From contig NZ_JAUSYD010000001.1 in the NCBI RefSeq assembly GCF_030816615.1, positions 6,098,501 through 6,162,500 of the forward strand: DNA of 64,000 bases, given 5' to 3'. A program made the translations under genes and the position numbers. Positions 40,857-49,766 of this stretch are shown here, piece by piece. The stretch comes from Streptomyces sp. B1I3. Lineage in GTDB: Bacteria > Actinomycetota > Actinomycetes > Streptomycetales > Streptomycetaceae. The notes below the pieces were generated by a model. The model saw nothing but the letters and a program-made list of their open reading frames with translations, searched no databases and was not told the origin of the DNA. How positions within the stretch are numbered: position 1 is the stretch's first letter; each line of letters opens with the position of its first letter.

Positions 40857-42377
40857 GTGGCAGCAGCACCAGTCTGGAGTGTCGACCCCCGCACCGGGAA
40901 CCCGCGTGAGCAGGTTGCGGTGGAGGCTACAGCGGAGGAGGTCGACCGTGTGGTCCGGGCCGCGCACGCCGTGCGCGGCGCCCTGGCCGACCGCACCGTC
41001 CGCGCCGCGTTCCTGCGCACGGCGGCCGATCTGCTCGCCGAGGCCCAGGAACACGTCATCGAGGCGGCCGACGCGGAGACAGCGCTCGGCCCGGCCCGGC
41101 TCACCGGCGAGCTCGCCCGCACGGCGGCCCAGTTGAGGGCCTTCGCGGAGGTCGTCGACGAGGGTGCCTTCCTCGACATCCACATCGACCACGAGGACGG
41201 CAGCAGGACCCCGCCCTGGCCGGACCTGCGCCGCTACAAGATCCCGCTCGGCGTCGTCGCCGTCTACTCCGCCAGCAACTTCCCGCTCGCCTTCTCCGTC
41301 CCCGGCGGTGACACGGCGAGCGCACTCGCCGCGGGCTGCCCGGTCGTCGTCAAGGCGCACCCTGACCACCCCGCAACCTCCGAGATCTGCGCCTCGATCC
41401 TGCGCAGGGCAGCCGTGCGGAACGGCCTGCCCGAAGACGTGGTGAGCCTGGTGCACGGCTTCGACGCGGGCGTCGAGCTGGTGAAGCACCCGCTGATCAC
41501 CGCGGCAGGCTTCACCGGCTCGATCCGCGGCGGCCGGGCCCTCTTCGACGCGGCGGCGGCCCGCCCCACCCCGATCCCGTTCCACGGCGAGCTGGGCTCG
41601 CTCAACCCGGTCGTCGTCACCGCGGCGGCCGCCGCGGAACGCGGTGAGCAGATCGGGGCCGGCCTCGGCGGCTCCATGACGATGGGCGCCGGGCAGTTCT
41701 GCACCAAGCCCGGCTTCGTCCTCGCCCCGTCCGGCGAGGCCGGCGACCGGCTGCTGAAGTCGCTGACCGAGACGGTCAGCGACACCGGCTCGGGCGTCAT
41801 GCTCGACCACCGGATGCGGGACGCCTTCGTCGCGGGGGTGGCCGAGCGGGCGGCACTGCCGGACGTCGAGGCCCCCGTCACCCCCGGTGCGGGCGGCGAG
41901 CACACCGTCTCCGCGGGCTTCCTCACCGTCCCCGCGCAGCGGCTCGCCGAAGAGGGCCCGCACGACGCGCTGCTGGAGGAGTGCTTCGGCCCCGTCACCG
42001 TCGTCGCACGGTACGACTCCGAGGACGAGATCACCGCCGTGCTCTCCCGCCTCCCGGGCAACCTCACCGCCACGCTCCAGATCGCCACCGAGGAGACCGA
42101 CGCCGGCGCCGCCCGGCTGCTCACGGAGCTCACCCCGCTGGCGGGCCGCGTCCTGGTCAACGGCTGGCCGACCGGTGTCGCCGTCGCCCCCGCCCAGCAC
42201 CACGGCGGCCCCTACCCGGCCACCACCTCGACCTCCACCTCGGTCGGCGCCACGGCGATCGAACGCTGGCTGCGCCCTGTCAGCTACCAGTCGACGCCCG
42301 ACGCCCTGCTCCCGCCGGAGCTCCGCGAGGACAACCCGCTGGGGCTGCCGCGACGGGTCGACGGGCGCCGCGCATGA
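40857..42377 (+). CDS. 2-oxoglutarate-semialdehyde dehydrogenase-like aldehyde dehydrogenase
   Basis: The 506-residue enzyme is an NAD(P)+-dependent aldehyde dehydrogenase. Catalytic Cys282 lies in GAGQFCTKPG, general base Glu245 in FHGELGSLNP, and Lys166 in VVVKAHPDHP. The short FTGSIRGGRAL loop, and the SASNFPLAFSVPGGDTASAL segment (about 138-157), are typical of the 2-oxoglutarate semialdehyde dehydrogenases that end oxidative pentose, hexarate and hydroxyproline routes. It would finish the KdgD and DapA-type pathways encoded 25-29 kb away. GTG 40857 follows GGAAGGA. A DUF1349 gene overlaps its stop. Confidence 0.87.
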   Translation: MAAAPVWSVDPRTGNPREQVAVEATAEEVDRVVRAAHAVRGALADRTVRAAFLRTAADLLAEAQEHVIEAADAETALGPARLTGELARTAAQLRAFAEVVDEGAFLDIHIDHEDGSRTPPWPDLRRYKIPLGVVAVYSASNFPLAFSVPGGDTASALAAGCPVVVKAHPDHPATSEICASILRRAAVRNGLPEDVVSLVHGFDAGVELVKHPLITAAGFTGSIRGGRALFDAAAARPTPIPFHGELGSLNPVVVTAAAAAERGEQIGAGLGGSMTMGAGQFCTKPGFVLAPSGEAGDRLLKSLTETVSDTGSGVMLDHRMRDAFVAGVAERAALPDVEAPVTPGAGGEHTVSAGFLTVPAQRLAEEGPHDALLEECFGPVTVVARYDSEDEITAVLSRLPGNLTATLQIATEETDAGAARLLTELTPLAGRVLVNGWPTGVAVAPAQHHGGPYPATTSTSTSVGATAIERWLRPVSYQSTPDALLPPELREDNPLGLPRRVDGRRA

Positions 42378-42985
42378 CGGTGCGACTCCCCGAAATACCC
42401 TTCGACCTGGAGCCGTTGGGCCCCGACGGCGGATGGGCGTACGAGAACGGCGTGCTCACCGGCCGGGCGGGCGCCCGGCAGGACCGCTTCGTCCCGCCGG
42501 GCGGCGACTCCCTGGAACCCGCCTCCGACGCCCCGCGCCTGCTGGGCGCCGTACCGGAAGGCGACTTCCGGCTGGCCGCGCGGGTGACGGTGGGCTTCGC
42601 CGCCGCCTTCGACGCCGGGGTCCTCTACCTCCACGTGGGGGAGCGGGAGTGGGCGAAACTCTGTCTGGAGCTCTCCCCGGACCAGCCCACCGTCTGCACG
42701 GTCGTCACCCGGGGCCACTCGGACGACGTCAACTCCGCCGTGGTGGACGGCGACAGCTGCTGGTTGCGGCTCAGCCGCACCGGCGACGCGTTCGCCTTCC
42801 ACGCCTCGGCCGACGGGGAGAAGTGGACCTTCGTCCGCGTCTTCACCCTGGGCACGGCCCAGCAGCGGGCCGCTGCCCGCGCCGGCTTCCTCGTCCAGTC
42901 GCCCACGGGCGAGGGCTGCACGGTGTCGTTCGACCGCATCACCTACGCGCCGGGCGGACTCGCCGACCTGCGCGACGGCAGCTGA
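42374..42985 (+). CDS. DUF1349 beta-sandwich protein
   Basis: The 203-residue cytosolic protein is a DUF1349 (concanavalin-like jelly roll) protein: DFRLAARVTVGFAAAFDAGV, LYLHVGEREWAKLCLE, VTRGHSDDVNSAVVDG, WLRLSRTGDAFAFHASADGE, ARAGFLVQSPTGEGC. The family may bind carbohydrates but has no established reaction. ATG 42374 overlaps the dehydrogenase stop by four bases, so its expression is coupled to that enzyme. It is followed by a very strong terminator. Confidence 0.85.
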   Translation: MTVRLPEIPFDLEPLGPDGGWAYENGVLTGRAGARQDRFVPPGGDSLEPASDAPRLLGAVPEGDFRLAARVTVGFAAAFDAGVLYLHVGEREWAKLCLELSPDQPTVCTVVTRGHSDDVNSAVVDGDSCWLRLSRTGDAFAFHASADGEKWTFVRVFTLGTAQQRAAARAGFLVQSPTGEGCTVSFDRITYAPGGLADLRDGS

Positions 42986-43005
42986 GCCGACCGGGTAGCC
43001 GGTAA

Positions 43006-43047
43006 CGGTCCTCCGCCCTCCGGCTCACGCCGGAGGGCGGAGGACCG
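43006..43047. terminator. Bidirectional terminator with a 19-base stem
   Basis: Arms 43006-43024 and 43029-43047 are perfectly complementary (left arm CGGTCCTCCGCCCTCCGGC) with the loop TCAC. It lies between the convergent DUF1349 and DUF397 genes. Confidence 0.93.
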
Positions 43048-43070
43048 GCCGGCGGCCCGGCGCAGCTACG

Positions 43071-43277
43071 TCACACACCGGCCGCGTACCGGACGAAGTC
43101 CGCCCAGCCGGCGGGGCTGAGGGTCAGGTGGGGGCGGGCGGTGTCCTTCGAGTCGCGGACGAGGACGATGTGCTCCGTGGCGGCGACCTCGACGCACGCA
43201 CCCCCCTCGTTGGAGCTGTGGCTGCTCTTCGACCAGGTGAGAGGCCCCGTGCTGTCGGCAGCGCCGTCGATGCTCAT
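43071..43277 (-). CDS. DUF397 protein
   Basis: The 68-residue protein has the DUF397 pattern LTWSKSSHSSNEGGACVEVA (about 13-32), VLVRDSKD and LTLSPAGWADFV. DUF397 proteins are small toxin-like or regulatory partners of XRE-DUF5753 proteins in Streptomyces, with roles in development. The ATG overlaps the stop of the XRE gene by four bases, so the pair is co-translated. Confidence 0.92.
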   Translation of the reverse strand: MSIDGAADSTGPLTWSKSSHSSNEGGACVEVAATEHIVLVRDSKDTARPHLTLSPAGWADFVRYAAGV

Positions 43278-44173
43278 CGCAGTAACTCCTCGATGGCAGT
43301 CAGGGAGTCGGACGGTGTGAGTGCCTGCGCCCTGATGCTGCCGTAGCGTGCGGCCAGGATACGGACCTCATCGGGCTCGGTGATGAGCCTGCTGACGTTC
43401 TGCACCTCCATGTACGCGAGTTGAGAGCGTCCTTTCGGCGTCAGCAGAATGAAGGGGCCGCCCAGTCCGGCGTGCTCGTCGCGACCGGTGGGCATTACCT
43501 GAAGCTCCAAGCTCCTCAGCCGGCCGAGAGCGAGCAGCTGTTCGAGCTGTGCTCTGTGCACCTTCTCGCCACCGATCGGCCTGCGCAGTACCACCTCCTC
43601 GACGATGCAGGTCACGATCGGGGCGGGCCACCGAGTCAGCAAGTCCTGGCGAGCCAGGCGCGCTGTCACGCGTTGCTCGATCGTCGCCTCGTCCAGCAAG
43701 GGCTTCCGCATGGTGAACAACGCCCGCGCGTGTTCCTCCGTCTGGAGCAGGCCCGGGACGACATGACTGGCGTATTCGTGGACCTCGGCCGCGTTGGTCT
43801 CCAGCTGGACGTAGTCCCGGAACCACGCCGGATGCCGCACCCGCGCCCGGGCCCGAGCCCGGGCCACGTCCTCCGACGCGGCCCGCAGCAACCCGCCCGC
43901 ACCCAGCAACTCGTCCGCCGCGTCCAGGAATTCCGGCTGCGCCGTACGACGGCCCCGCTCCAGGGAGCGGATGAGGTCCTCGCTGTAGCCGAGCCGTTCA
44001 CCGAGCTCGCGCTGGGTCAGCCCCGCCCGCTCCCTGAGGAGCCGGATCTGGCGTCCGACGACGCGGAAGAGGTCCGCCGCCTCCTCGGGGCCGTCGTCGT
44101 CGCCGATCGTGTCGTCCAGAACCACCGGTACCTCCGGTACCCGTCGCCGTGCGCACCGGTACGTGCTCGTCAC
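43274..44173 (-). CDS. XRE-family regulator with DUF5753 domain
   Basis: The 299-residue protein has an XRE helix-turn-helix (about 37-95; FRVVGRQIRLLRERAGLTQR, LGERLGYSEDLIRSLERGRR) and a DUF5753 domain (about 115-290; YVQLETNAAEVHEYASHVVP, GLLQTEEHARALF, LLTPKGRSQLAYMEVQNVSR). It forms the usual module with DUF397. Codon 297 is TTA (43283-43285 on the plus strand), near the C-terminus, so bldA dependence is likely. GTG 44173 is the longest start; a later start around the VVLDDTIGDDDG region would still keep both domains. The module usually includes an ATPase gene, here broken next door. Confidence 0.87.
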   Translation of the reverse strand: MTSTYRCARRRVPEVPVVLDDTIGDDDGPEEAADLFRVVGRQIRLLRERAGLTQRELGERLGYSEDLIRSLERGRRTAQPEFLDAADELLGAGGLLRAASEDVARARARARVRHPAWFRDYVQLETNAAEVHEYASHVVPGLLQTEEHARALFTMRKPLLDEATIEQRVTARLARQDLLTRWPAPIVTCIVEEVVLRRPIGGEKVHRAQLEQLLALGRLRSLELQVMPTGRDEHAGLGGPFILLTPKGRSQLAYMEVQNVSRLITEPDEVRILAARYGSIRAQALTPSDSLTAIEELLR

Positions 44174-44225
44174 GTACCGCCATCACTCCTGGTAAGCGTA
44201 CGGTCACGCGGCCACGCTGAGTGGT

Positions 44226-44690
44226 GTGAAGAGCGAATCCGTACAGATCCCCATGGCCCCACAGCAGTTCACCCAGTTGCTCAGCGCCACCCGGCGAGGT
44301 GCCCGGCTCGGTCGGTTGCTCACGGTGGAGCAGCTCGTCGCATGGGGGTGGCCCCGCGACGGCGAGGCCACCCACGCCGCCGCCCTCGTGGTGGCCGAGC
44401 TGACCTCCAACGCCGTCCGGCACGGACGGCTGTAGGGGCGGGGCTTCCGCGTCGGCCTCAGCCTCTGGCCGGAGGGGACACTGCGGATCGAGGTGACGGA
44501 CCCGCGCGGTGAGCGTCCCCTTCCCGTGGGGCCCACGGAAACGCCGGAAGGGGGCCGGGGGCTGCTCCTCGTCGGCGCCCTCGCCGCGGACTGGGGCGTG
44601 CGTCCGTCACCGCCGTCGGGGAAGACGGTCTGGGCGGAGATCGGCCCGTCCGGGAGACGCTGGAGGAGCCGCGCCCAGGTCAGTTCCTGA
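44226..44690 (+). pseudogene. HATPase (anti-sigma-like) gene with an in-frame amber stop
   Basis: One frame from GTG 44226 to TGA 44690 encodes a complete 154-codon RsbW-like ATP-binding protein except for TAG at codon 70 (44433-44435). Before it lies the N box AALVVAELTSNAVRHGRL. After it the same frame continues with FRVGLSLWPEGTLRIEVTDP, RGERPLP, EGGRGLLLVGALAADWGV and GKTVWAEIGPSG, the rest of the domain. A single substitution could explain the interruption. Such ATPases accompany XRE-DUF5753/DUF397 pairs, here divergent. Its end overlaps the convergent MFS gene by 11 bases. Sequencing error or unusual read-through are alternatives. Confidence 0.85.
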
Positions 44691-46101
44691 CCGCTTCGCG
44701 CTGCTCATTGCCCCGTGCCAGCCGGGTCGTCGCCAGAGAGGTGAGGCTCAACAGGATCGCGCTGATCACCAGGCTCGTCCGCATCCCGTCCTCGAAACCG
44801 TCCGCGACCAGGGCGCCGAACGCGGCCACCCCCAGCCCGCCGGAGACCTGACGGGCGGCGTTGAGGACACCCGCGGCGACCCCGGCCCGGTCGGCCGGCA
44901 CGGTCTCCATCATGGCGGCGGTGAGCGGCGGCAGGGCCAGGCCCGCTCCCAGTGCCAGCGGAACGAGCAGCGCGGCGGTCAGCACCAGCGACGTGTCCGT
45001 GTCCACGGACAGCAGGAGCAACAGGCCGCCTACGGAGACCATCTGGCCCACCAGCATCGGCAGTCTCGGCCCGTAACGGTTCGCGAGCCTCCCCGACAGG
45101 ATGTTCACCACCACCAGTAGGGCACTCATCGGCAAGAACATCAGGCCGGCGGTGAGCGCGGACTGCTCGCGTACCTGCTGGAAGAAGAGGCTGTAGACGA
45201 AGATCATGCCGTAGAAGGCGACGCTGATCGCGGAGCCGGCTCCCACCGCCACCGCGACGGTCCGGTTGCGGAAGAGGCCCAGCGGCACCACGGGATGCGG
45301 ATGCCGGGACTCGATACGGAAGAACGCGGCCAGCGCCACCACCGCGATCCCGAGGGCCACCAGGGCGACCCTTCCCTCCTCGATCACCGCGAACGCCAAC
45401 CCGGCCAGGGCGAGAACGGCGGTCAGCTGACCGGGGAGGTCCAGTGGGGCAGGCCGGCGCGCCGAACGCGGGGCCCGGACGGTCAGCGCCAGCGCGGCCA
45501 GCCCCAACGGCAGGTTGATGAAGAATATGGCCCGCCAGTCCCAGGCCGTCGTCAGCGCCCCGCCCACGACCGGGCCGAGTGCGGCCGCGGTGGTGCCGCC
45601 CGCCGCCCACAGCGACACCGCGCGACGGCGCTGAGCGGGGCCGGCGTAGGCCTGGCGCACCAGGGCGAGCGTGGTAGGCAGGACGACGGCGGCAGCGACT
45701 CCCTGCACCACCCGGAATCCGATCAGCGCCGCGAGGCCGGGGGCCAGACCGCAGGCGACGGACGCCAGCGTGAACAGGGTGATTCCGAGGGCGTACGCCC
45801 GGGTCGCGCCGATCCGGTCGGAGAAGGCGCCCGTCGACAGCAGCAGTGCGGCGAAGGCGACCGTGTAGGCGTCGACCACCCATTGCAGCCCCGACATCCC
45901 GCCGCCGAGGTCGGACCCCATCGAGGGGAGCGCGACGTTCACCACCGACGCGTCCAGCATGATCAGCGCGAAGCCGAGCAGGGACGCGACGAGGGTGAGG
46001 GCGGGGGAGGGGGACGGGGACGAGGGCGGGAAGGAGCCGCGTCGGCCGGACGGCAACGCATCGGCGGGCAGGGGCGTTCGAAGAGCGTTCTCTGTCGGCA
46101 T
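44680..46101 (-). CDS. MFS drug exporter (EmrB/QacA, 14-helix type)
   Basis: The 473-residue transporter fits 14 helices of the DHA2 drug:proton antiporter family. DASVVNVALPSMGSDL (motif D1, about 49-64), DRIGATRAYALG (motif A) and GPVVGGALTTAWDWRAIFFI (motif C) are visible. ATG 46101 follows about 30 hydrophilic residues before the first helix. It is divergent from a GlxA-type AraC regulator, which may control it. The substrate is unknown. Confidence 0.9.
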   Translation of the reverse strand: MPTENALRTPLPADALPSGRRGSFPPSSPSPSPALTLVASLLGFALIMLDASVVNVALPSMGSDLGGGMSGLQWVVDAYTVAFAALLLSTGAFSDRIGATRAYALGITLFTLASVACGLAPGLAALIGFRVVQGVAAAVVLPTTLALVRQAYAGPAQRRRAVSLWAAGGTTAAALGPVVGGALTTAWDWRAIFFINLPLGLAALALTVRAPRSARRPAPLDLPGQLTAVLALAGLAFAVIEEGRVALVALGIAVVALAAFFRIESRHPHPVVPLGLFRNRTVAVAVGAGSAISVAFYGMIFVYSLFFQQVREQSALTAGLMFLPMSALLVVVNILSGRLANRYGPRLPMLVGQMVSVGGLLLLLSVDTDTSLVLTAALLVPLALGAGLALPPLTAAMMETVPADRAGVAAGVLNAARQVSGGLGVAAFGALVADGFEDGMRTSLVISAILLSLTSLATTRLARGNEQREAVRN

Positions 46102-46171
46102 GCCTCCAGCCTGGCGATCACGGCCCGCGTACAGTAGTGGCCTGAATGCCATACCCCCGGAGGTTCTGGCC

Positions 46172-47146
46172 ATGCCGCCCGTGCACCGCGTAGCCGTCAT
46201 CTCGACGCCGCCCGTGTCCATGTTCAACATCGCCATCCCTGAGATGCTGTTCAGCAAGGTCGAGATCGACGGCGATCCCGGGTACGAGACGGCCTTCTGC
46301 ACCCTGCGACCCGGCCCCGTGCGCACCAGTGGCGGACTCGACGTGCACATCCCGAACGGCCTGGATCTCATCGACACGGCCGACACCGTGATCCTCGCCG
46401 GGGCGGGCTCCTGCGAGGAACCAGACCCACGCATCCTGGCCGCCCTGCGTCGGGCCTCGGCCGACGGCAAGCGCATCGCCTCCATCTGCACCGGCGCCTT
46501 CGCCCTGGCCGAGGCGGGTCTGCTGGACGGGCGGGCCGCCACCACGTACTGGACGTACACGGGCGAACTCGGCGACCGCTACCCCTCGGTCGAACTCCAG
46601 AAGGACGTCCTCTTCGTCCAGGACGGCCCGGTCCTCACCTCGTCCGGGTACGCGGCCGGGATCGACCTGTGCCTTCACATCATCCGTACCGACTACGGCG
46701 CCGCCGTCGCGAACCGGGTCGCCCGCCTCACCCTCGTCGCACCCGTACGACCCGGCGGCCAGACCCAGTTCACGGACACGCCGCTGCCGCCCGAGCGCGG
46801 GGTGTCCTTCGCCCGGACCCGCGCCTGGGCGATGCAGCACCTCGACGAACCGCTGACGCTCACCGACCTGGCCCGTCACGGTGGCGTGTCCGTACGCACG
46901 CTCTCGCGCCGCTTCCACGCCGAGACCGGGCTCAGCCCACTCCAGTGGCTGCTGCATCAGCGCATCGAACGCGCCCGGGAACTCCTGGAGACCACCACCC
47001 TGCCCATGGACCATGTGGCCCGTGCCAGCGGTCTCGGCACGGCGGATTCGATGCGCCAGCACCTCCAGCGCCGCCTCGGCCTCACCCCGAGCGCCTACCG
47101 CGCCTCCTTCACCAGGCTCACCGCGGTCCCCGTCGCGGGGGAATGA
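46172..47146 (+). CDS. GlxA-type AraC regulator with DJ-1/PfpI domain
   Basis: The 324-residue protein has an N-terminal DJ-1/PfpI-like domain (about 1-180; ICTGAFALAEAGLLDGRAAT places Cys at the nucleophile-elbow position) and a C-terminal AraC/XylS DNA-binding domain (about 215-315; LTDLARHGGVSVRTLSRRFH, LERARELLETT-like helices, HVARASGLGTADSMRQHLQR). ATG 46172 follows CCGGAGG. It is divergent from the MFS exporter. The effector is unknown. Confidence 0.92.
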   Translation: MPPVHRVAVISTPPVSMFNIAIPEMLFSKVEIDGDPGYETAFCTLRPGPVRTSGGLDVHIPNGLDLIDTADTVILAGAGSCEEPDPRILAALRRASADGKRIASICTGAFALAEAGLLDGRAATTYWTYTGELGDRYPSVELQKDVLFVQDGPVLTSSGYAAGIDLCLHIIRTDYGAAVANRVARLTLVAPVRPGGQTQFTDTPLPPERGVSFARTRAWAMQHLDEPLTLTDLARHGGVSVRTLSRRFHAETGLSPLQWLLHQRIERARELLETTTLPMDHVARASGLGTADSMRQHLQRRLGLTPSAYRASFTRLTAVPVAGE

Positions 47147-47231
47147 GCAGGTCGGATCGCATGTTGAGGGGGAGCGGAGGGCTCCTCCGCGTGTATCAGC
47201 CCGCCCCCGGAACCTGGAGAGAAGAAGAGTC

Positions 47232-47969
47232 ATGCGCGTCGAGATCTGGAGCGACATCGCCTGCCCGTGGTGCTACATCGGCAAGGCCCGCTTCGAAAAG
47301 GGCCTGGCCGCGTTCGACCACCGCGACGAGGTCGAGGTGGTGCACCGCTCCTTCGAGCTCGACCCGGGGCGCGCCAAGGGCGACACCCAGCAGGTGATCG
47401 ACATGCTGGCGCAGAAGTACGGGCGCACCCCGGAGGAGGCCAGGGGCATGGAGGCCAACGTCGCCGCGAACGCGCAGGCCGAAGGGCTCGGTTACCGAGC
47501 CGAGGGGCGTGACCACGGCAACACCTTCGACATCCACCGCCTGCTGCACCTGGCCAAGGCACGAGGCCGCCAGGACGAGCTGCTGAGCCTCGCCTACCGT
47601 GCGAACTTCGCCGAGGAGCGCTCGGTCTTCGACGACGCCGTACTGGCCGACCTCGCGGTGGAGGCCGGGCTCGACGGCGACGAGGTGCGCGCGGTGCTGG
47701 CCGACCCCGACGCGTACGCGGACGACGTGCGGGCCGACGAGCGCGAGGCCGCCGAGCTGGGCGCCGACGCCGTACCGTTCTTCGTGCTCGACCGGCGCTA
47801 CGGCATCTCCGGCGGCCAGCCCTCCGAGGTGTTCGTGCAGGCGCTGGAGCAGGCGTGGAAGGACCGGGAAGTCACCGCGCTCACTCCGCTCGGCGGCGAG
47901 GCGGCGGTCTGTGACACGGACGGATCCTGTGAGGTGCCCCAAGAAGGCGCCTCGGATCAGCGCGTATAA
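47232..47969 (+). CDS. FrnE-like DsbA-family oxidoreductase
   Basis: The 245-residue cytosolic protein has a thioredoxin fold with CPWC at residues 11-14 and a large helical insert (EEARGMEANVAANAQAEGLG, FDIHRLLHLAKARGRQDELL). AVPFFVLDRRYGISGGQPSE near residue 180 is the cis-proline region. FrnE-like proteins act as disulfide isomerases or in polyketide assembly. A further C-terminal cysteine pair (VCDTDGSCEVP) recalls Deinococcus FrnE, in which a C-terminal motif aids redox activity. ATG 47232 follows GAGAAGAAGAG. It is downstream of the AraC gene by 85 bases. Confidence 0.92.
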   Translation: MRVEIWSDIACPWCYIGKARFEKGLAAFDHRDEVEVVHRSFELDPGRAKGDTQQVIDMLAQKYGRTPEEARGMEANVAANAQAEGLGYRAEGRDHGNTFDIHRLLHLAKARGRQDELLSLAYRANFAEERSVFDDAVLADLAVEAGLDGDEVRAVLADPDAYADDVRADEREAAELGADAVPFFVLDRRYGISGGQPSEVFVQALEQAWKDREVTALTPLGGEAAVCDTDGSCEVPQEGASDQRV

Positions 47970-48039
47970 GTATTCCTTGGGTTCCCCGCTCAACCCCGCG
48001 CAATTGACGCCAGGTTGAGCGGGCGTCAGGCTGTCCGGC

Positions 48040-49101
48040 ATGGAGACTTCTGCGATCGACCAGGTCAGGGCTGCCGAATTCGCGCCCGAGACCACGTATC
48101 TCAACACGTCCACCTGCGGCTTGCTGCCCCGCCGGGCCGTCGAGGCGATCAAGGCCCTGGCCGAGGAGAACGCCACGGGCCGCCGGTCCGGTTCGGGCAG
48201 CGCCGAGGCGGTGGACGCGGCCCGGGCCGGCTTCGCCCGGCTCGCCGGCGTCACCGCTGACCGGGTCGCCAACGGCGGATCCGTCGCCGCCCACGTGGCG
48301 CTGGTGGCGGCCTCGCTGCCGGCGGGCTCCGAAGTCCTCGCTCCCGAAGGGGAGTTCAGTTCGGTCGTCAGTCCGTTCGCCGTGCGCGGAGATCTGAAGA
48401 TGCGGTACGTGCCGCTGACCGAGCTGGCCGAAGCCGTGCGGCCCGGTACCGCGCTCGTCGCCTTCTCCGCCGTCCAGTCCTCCGACGGCAGGATCGCCGA
48501 CCTGGAGGCGATCCGTGCGGCGGCCGCCGCGCACGGGGCGCGGACGCTGCTCGACGCCAGCCAGTCGGCGGGATGGCTGCCGCTGGACGCCGGGGCGTAC
48601 GACTACACGGTCACCGGCGGCTTCAAGTTCCTGCTGTGCCCCCGGGGCACGTCGTTCCTGACCGTGACCGAGGAGGCGCAGGAGAGCCTGCCGGTTCTGT
48701 ACGCGGGCTGGATGTCGGCGGAGGAGCCCTGGGGGAGCACGTACGGGCCGGTCGAGCGGCTGGCCACGTCCGCCCGCCGGTTCGACGAGCCGACCGCCTT
48801 CCTCGCTTACCACGGGGCCGAGCACTCCCTGGCGCTGCTGGCCGGGGTCGGGGCCGAGGCGCTGCACGCCCACGCCACCGGCCTCGCCGCCCGCTTCCGC
48901 GCGGGACTGGCCCGGCTCGGGCACGAGGCGGTGCCCGCCGACTCCGCGGTGGTCGCCGTGCCCGGACTGGGCGCCCGTGAACCCGAGCTGGCCAGGGCGG
49001 GGGTCATGGTCTCCGACCGGGCCGGGAATCTGCGGGCGGCCTTCCACCTGTACAACACCGAGGCCGACGTCGACCGCGCCCTGGACGCGCTGTCCGGCTG
49101 A
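48040..49101 (+). CDS. Class V aminotransferase/cysteine desulfurase-like protein
   Basis: The 353-residue PLP enzyme has a fold type I pattern: TYLNTSTCGLLPRRAVEAI at the N-terminus, LLDASQSAGWLPLD (Asp172 and Gln175 near the cofactor) and Lys196 in YTVTGGFKFLLCPRG as the Schiff-base residue. It resembles the class V group including cysteine desulfurases and kynureninase-like enzymes, but no assembly partners such as SufU or NifU are adjacent, so the substrate is open. ATG 48040 is chosen from homologous length. Confidence 0.87.
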   Translation: METSAIDQVRAAEFAPETTYLNTSTCGLLPRRAVEAIKALAEENATGRRSGSGSAEAVDAARAGFARLAGVTADRVANGGSVAAHVALVAASLPAGSEVLAPEGEFSSVVSPFAVRGDLKMRYVPLTELAEAVRPGTALVAFSAVQSSDGRIADLEAIRAAAAAHGARTLLDASQSAGWLPLDAGAYDYTVTGGFKFLLCPRGTSFLTVTEEAQESLPVLYAGWMSAEEPWGSTYGPVERLATSARRFDEPTAFLAYHGAEHSLALLAGVGAEALHAHATGLAARFRAGLARLGHEAVPADSAVVAVPGLGAREPELARAGVMVSDRAGNLRAAFHLYNTEADVDRALDALSG

Positions 49102-49110
49102 GCCGGTCCC

Positions 49111-49143
49111 GCCCGAGCCGGAGCGGGCCGGTCCGGCTCGGGC
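49111..49143. terminator. Bidirectional terminator
   Basis: Perfect 12-base arms GCCCGAGCCGGA (49111-49122) and TCCGGCTCGGGC (49132-49143) with a 9-base loop lie between the convergent aminotransferase and MarR genes. Confidence 0.8.
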
Positions 49144-49146
49144 CCG

Positions 49147-49671
49147 CTACCGGCCGGGACAGTCCCCGGCCTCCTGGCAGAGGTTCCCCTCCACCTTGGC
49201 GAGCAACCGGGCCAGTTCGGCGCGTTCGGCCGGATCGAGCCCCGCGAGAGTGTGCTCCTCCAGGCCGGACCAGGCGTTCCGCACCGCGGTGTGCAGGGCG
49301 CAACTCTCGTCCGTGGCCTCGACCAGGACGGCCCGCCGGTCGTCCGGGTCGGGGCGGCGGCGCACGTGCCCGGTCTGTTCGAGGCGCTGGAGCATCTTCG
49401 TGACGGTGGACGGGTCGAGGTCCACGGACCTGATCAGCTCGGACTGGCGGACCGCCCCGCTGTCCCACAGGTGCATCATCAGGAACTCCTGGCCGGGGTA
49501 GAGCCCGAGCCCCTTGAGCAGTCTGGCCGCCGCGTTGCGGTGGAGTCTGGCGACCCGCGAGACGGCATGGCTGACGGGGCCGCCGAGCGCCGCGCTCGGC
49601 AGCGCGTCCGTACAGGCGGCACCGTCCGGAGCGGTCGCGGTGGCTTCGGCGGGCGTGGCATCGGCCTTCAT
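49147..49671 (-). CDS. MarR-family regulator
   Basis: The 174-residue protein has a winged helix (about 65-135; FLMMHLWDSGAVRQSELIRS, VDLDPSTVTKMLQRLEQTGH) with the beta-wing RRPDPDDRRAVLVEAT. An Ala/Thr-rich stretch of about 30 residues precedes it. ATG 49671 follows GAGGAG; an upstream frame to 49776 crosses the operator region. It is divergent from an old yellow enzyme gene and flanked by matching operator copies, so it likely represses that gene and itself in response to a reactive electrophile or quinone. Confidence 0.9.
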   Translation of the reverse strand: MKADATPAEATATAPDGAACTDALPSAALGGPVSHAVSRVARLHRNAAARLLKGLGLYPGQEFLMMHLWDSGAVRQSELIRSVDLDPSTVTKMLQRLEQTGHVRRRPDPDDRRAVLVEATDESCALHTAVRNAWSGLEEHTLAGLDPAERAELARLLAKVEGNLCQEAGDCPGR

Positions 49672-49766
49672 CGGGACTCCTCGGGGCGGTGGTGCTGCCC
49701 GGTCCGCAGCCGGGTTCGTGACGTGGTCCGGGACGGGGTCCATGACGTCCTCATGAACTTTACCTT

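Noticed and set aside
44433..44435. TAG read as pyrrolysine or programmed read-through
   Set aside because: No pyrrolysine genes or stem-loop signal are seen, and a single mutation in a nonessential paralogue is simpler.
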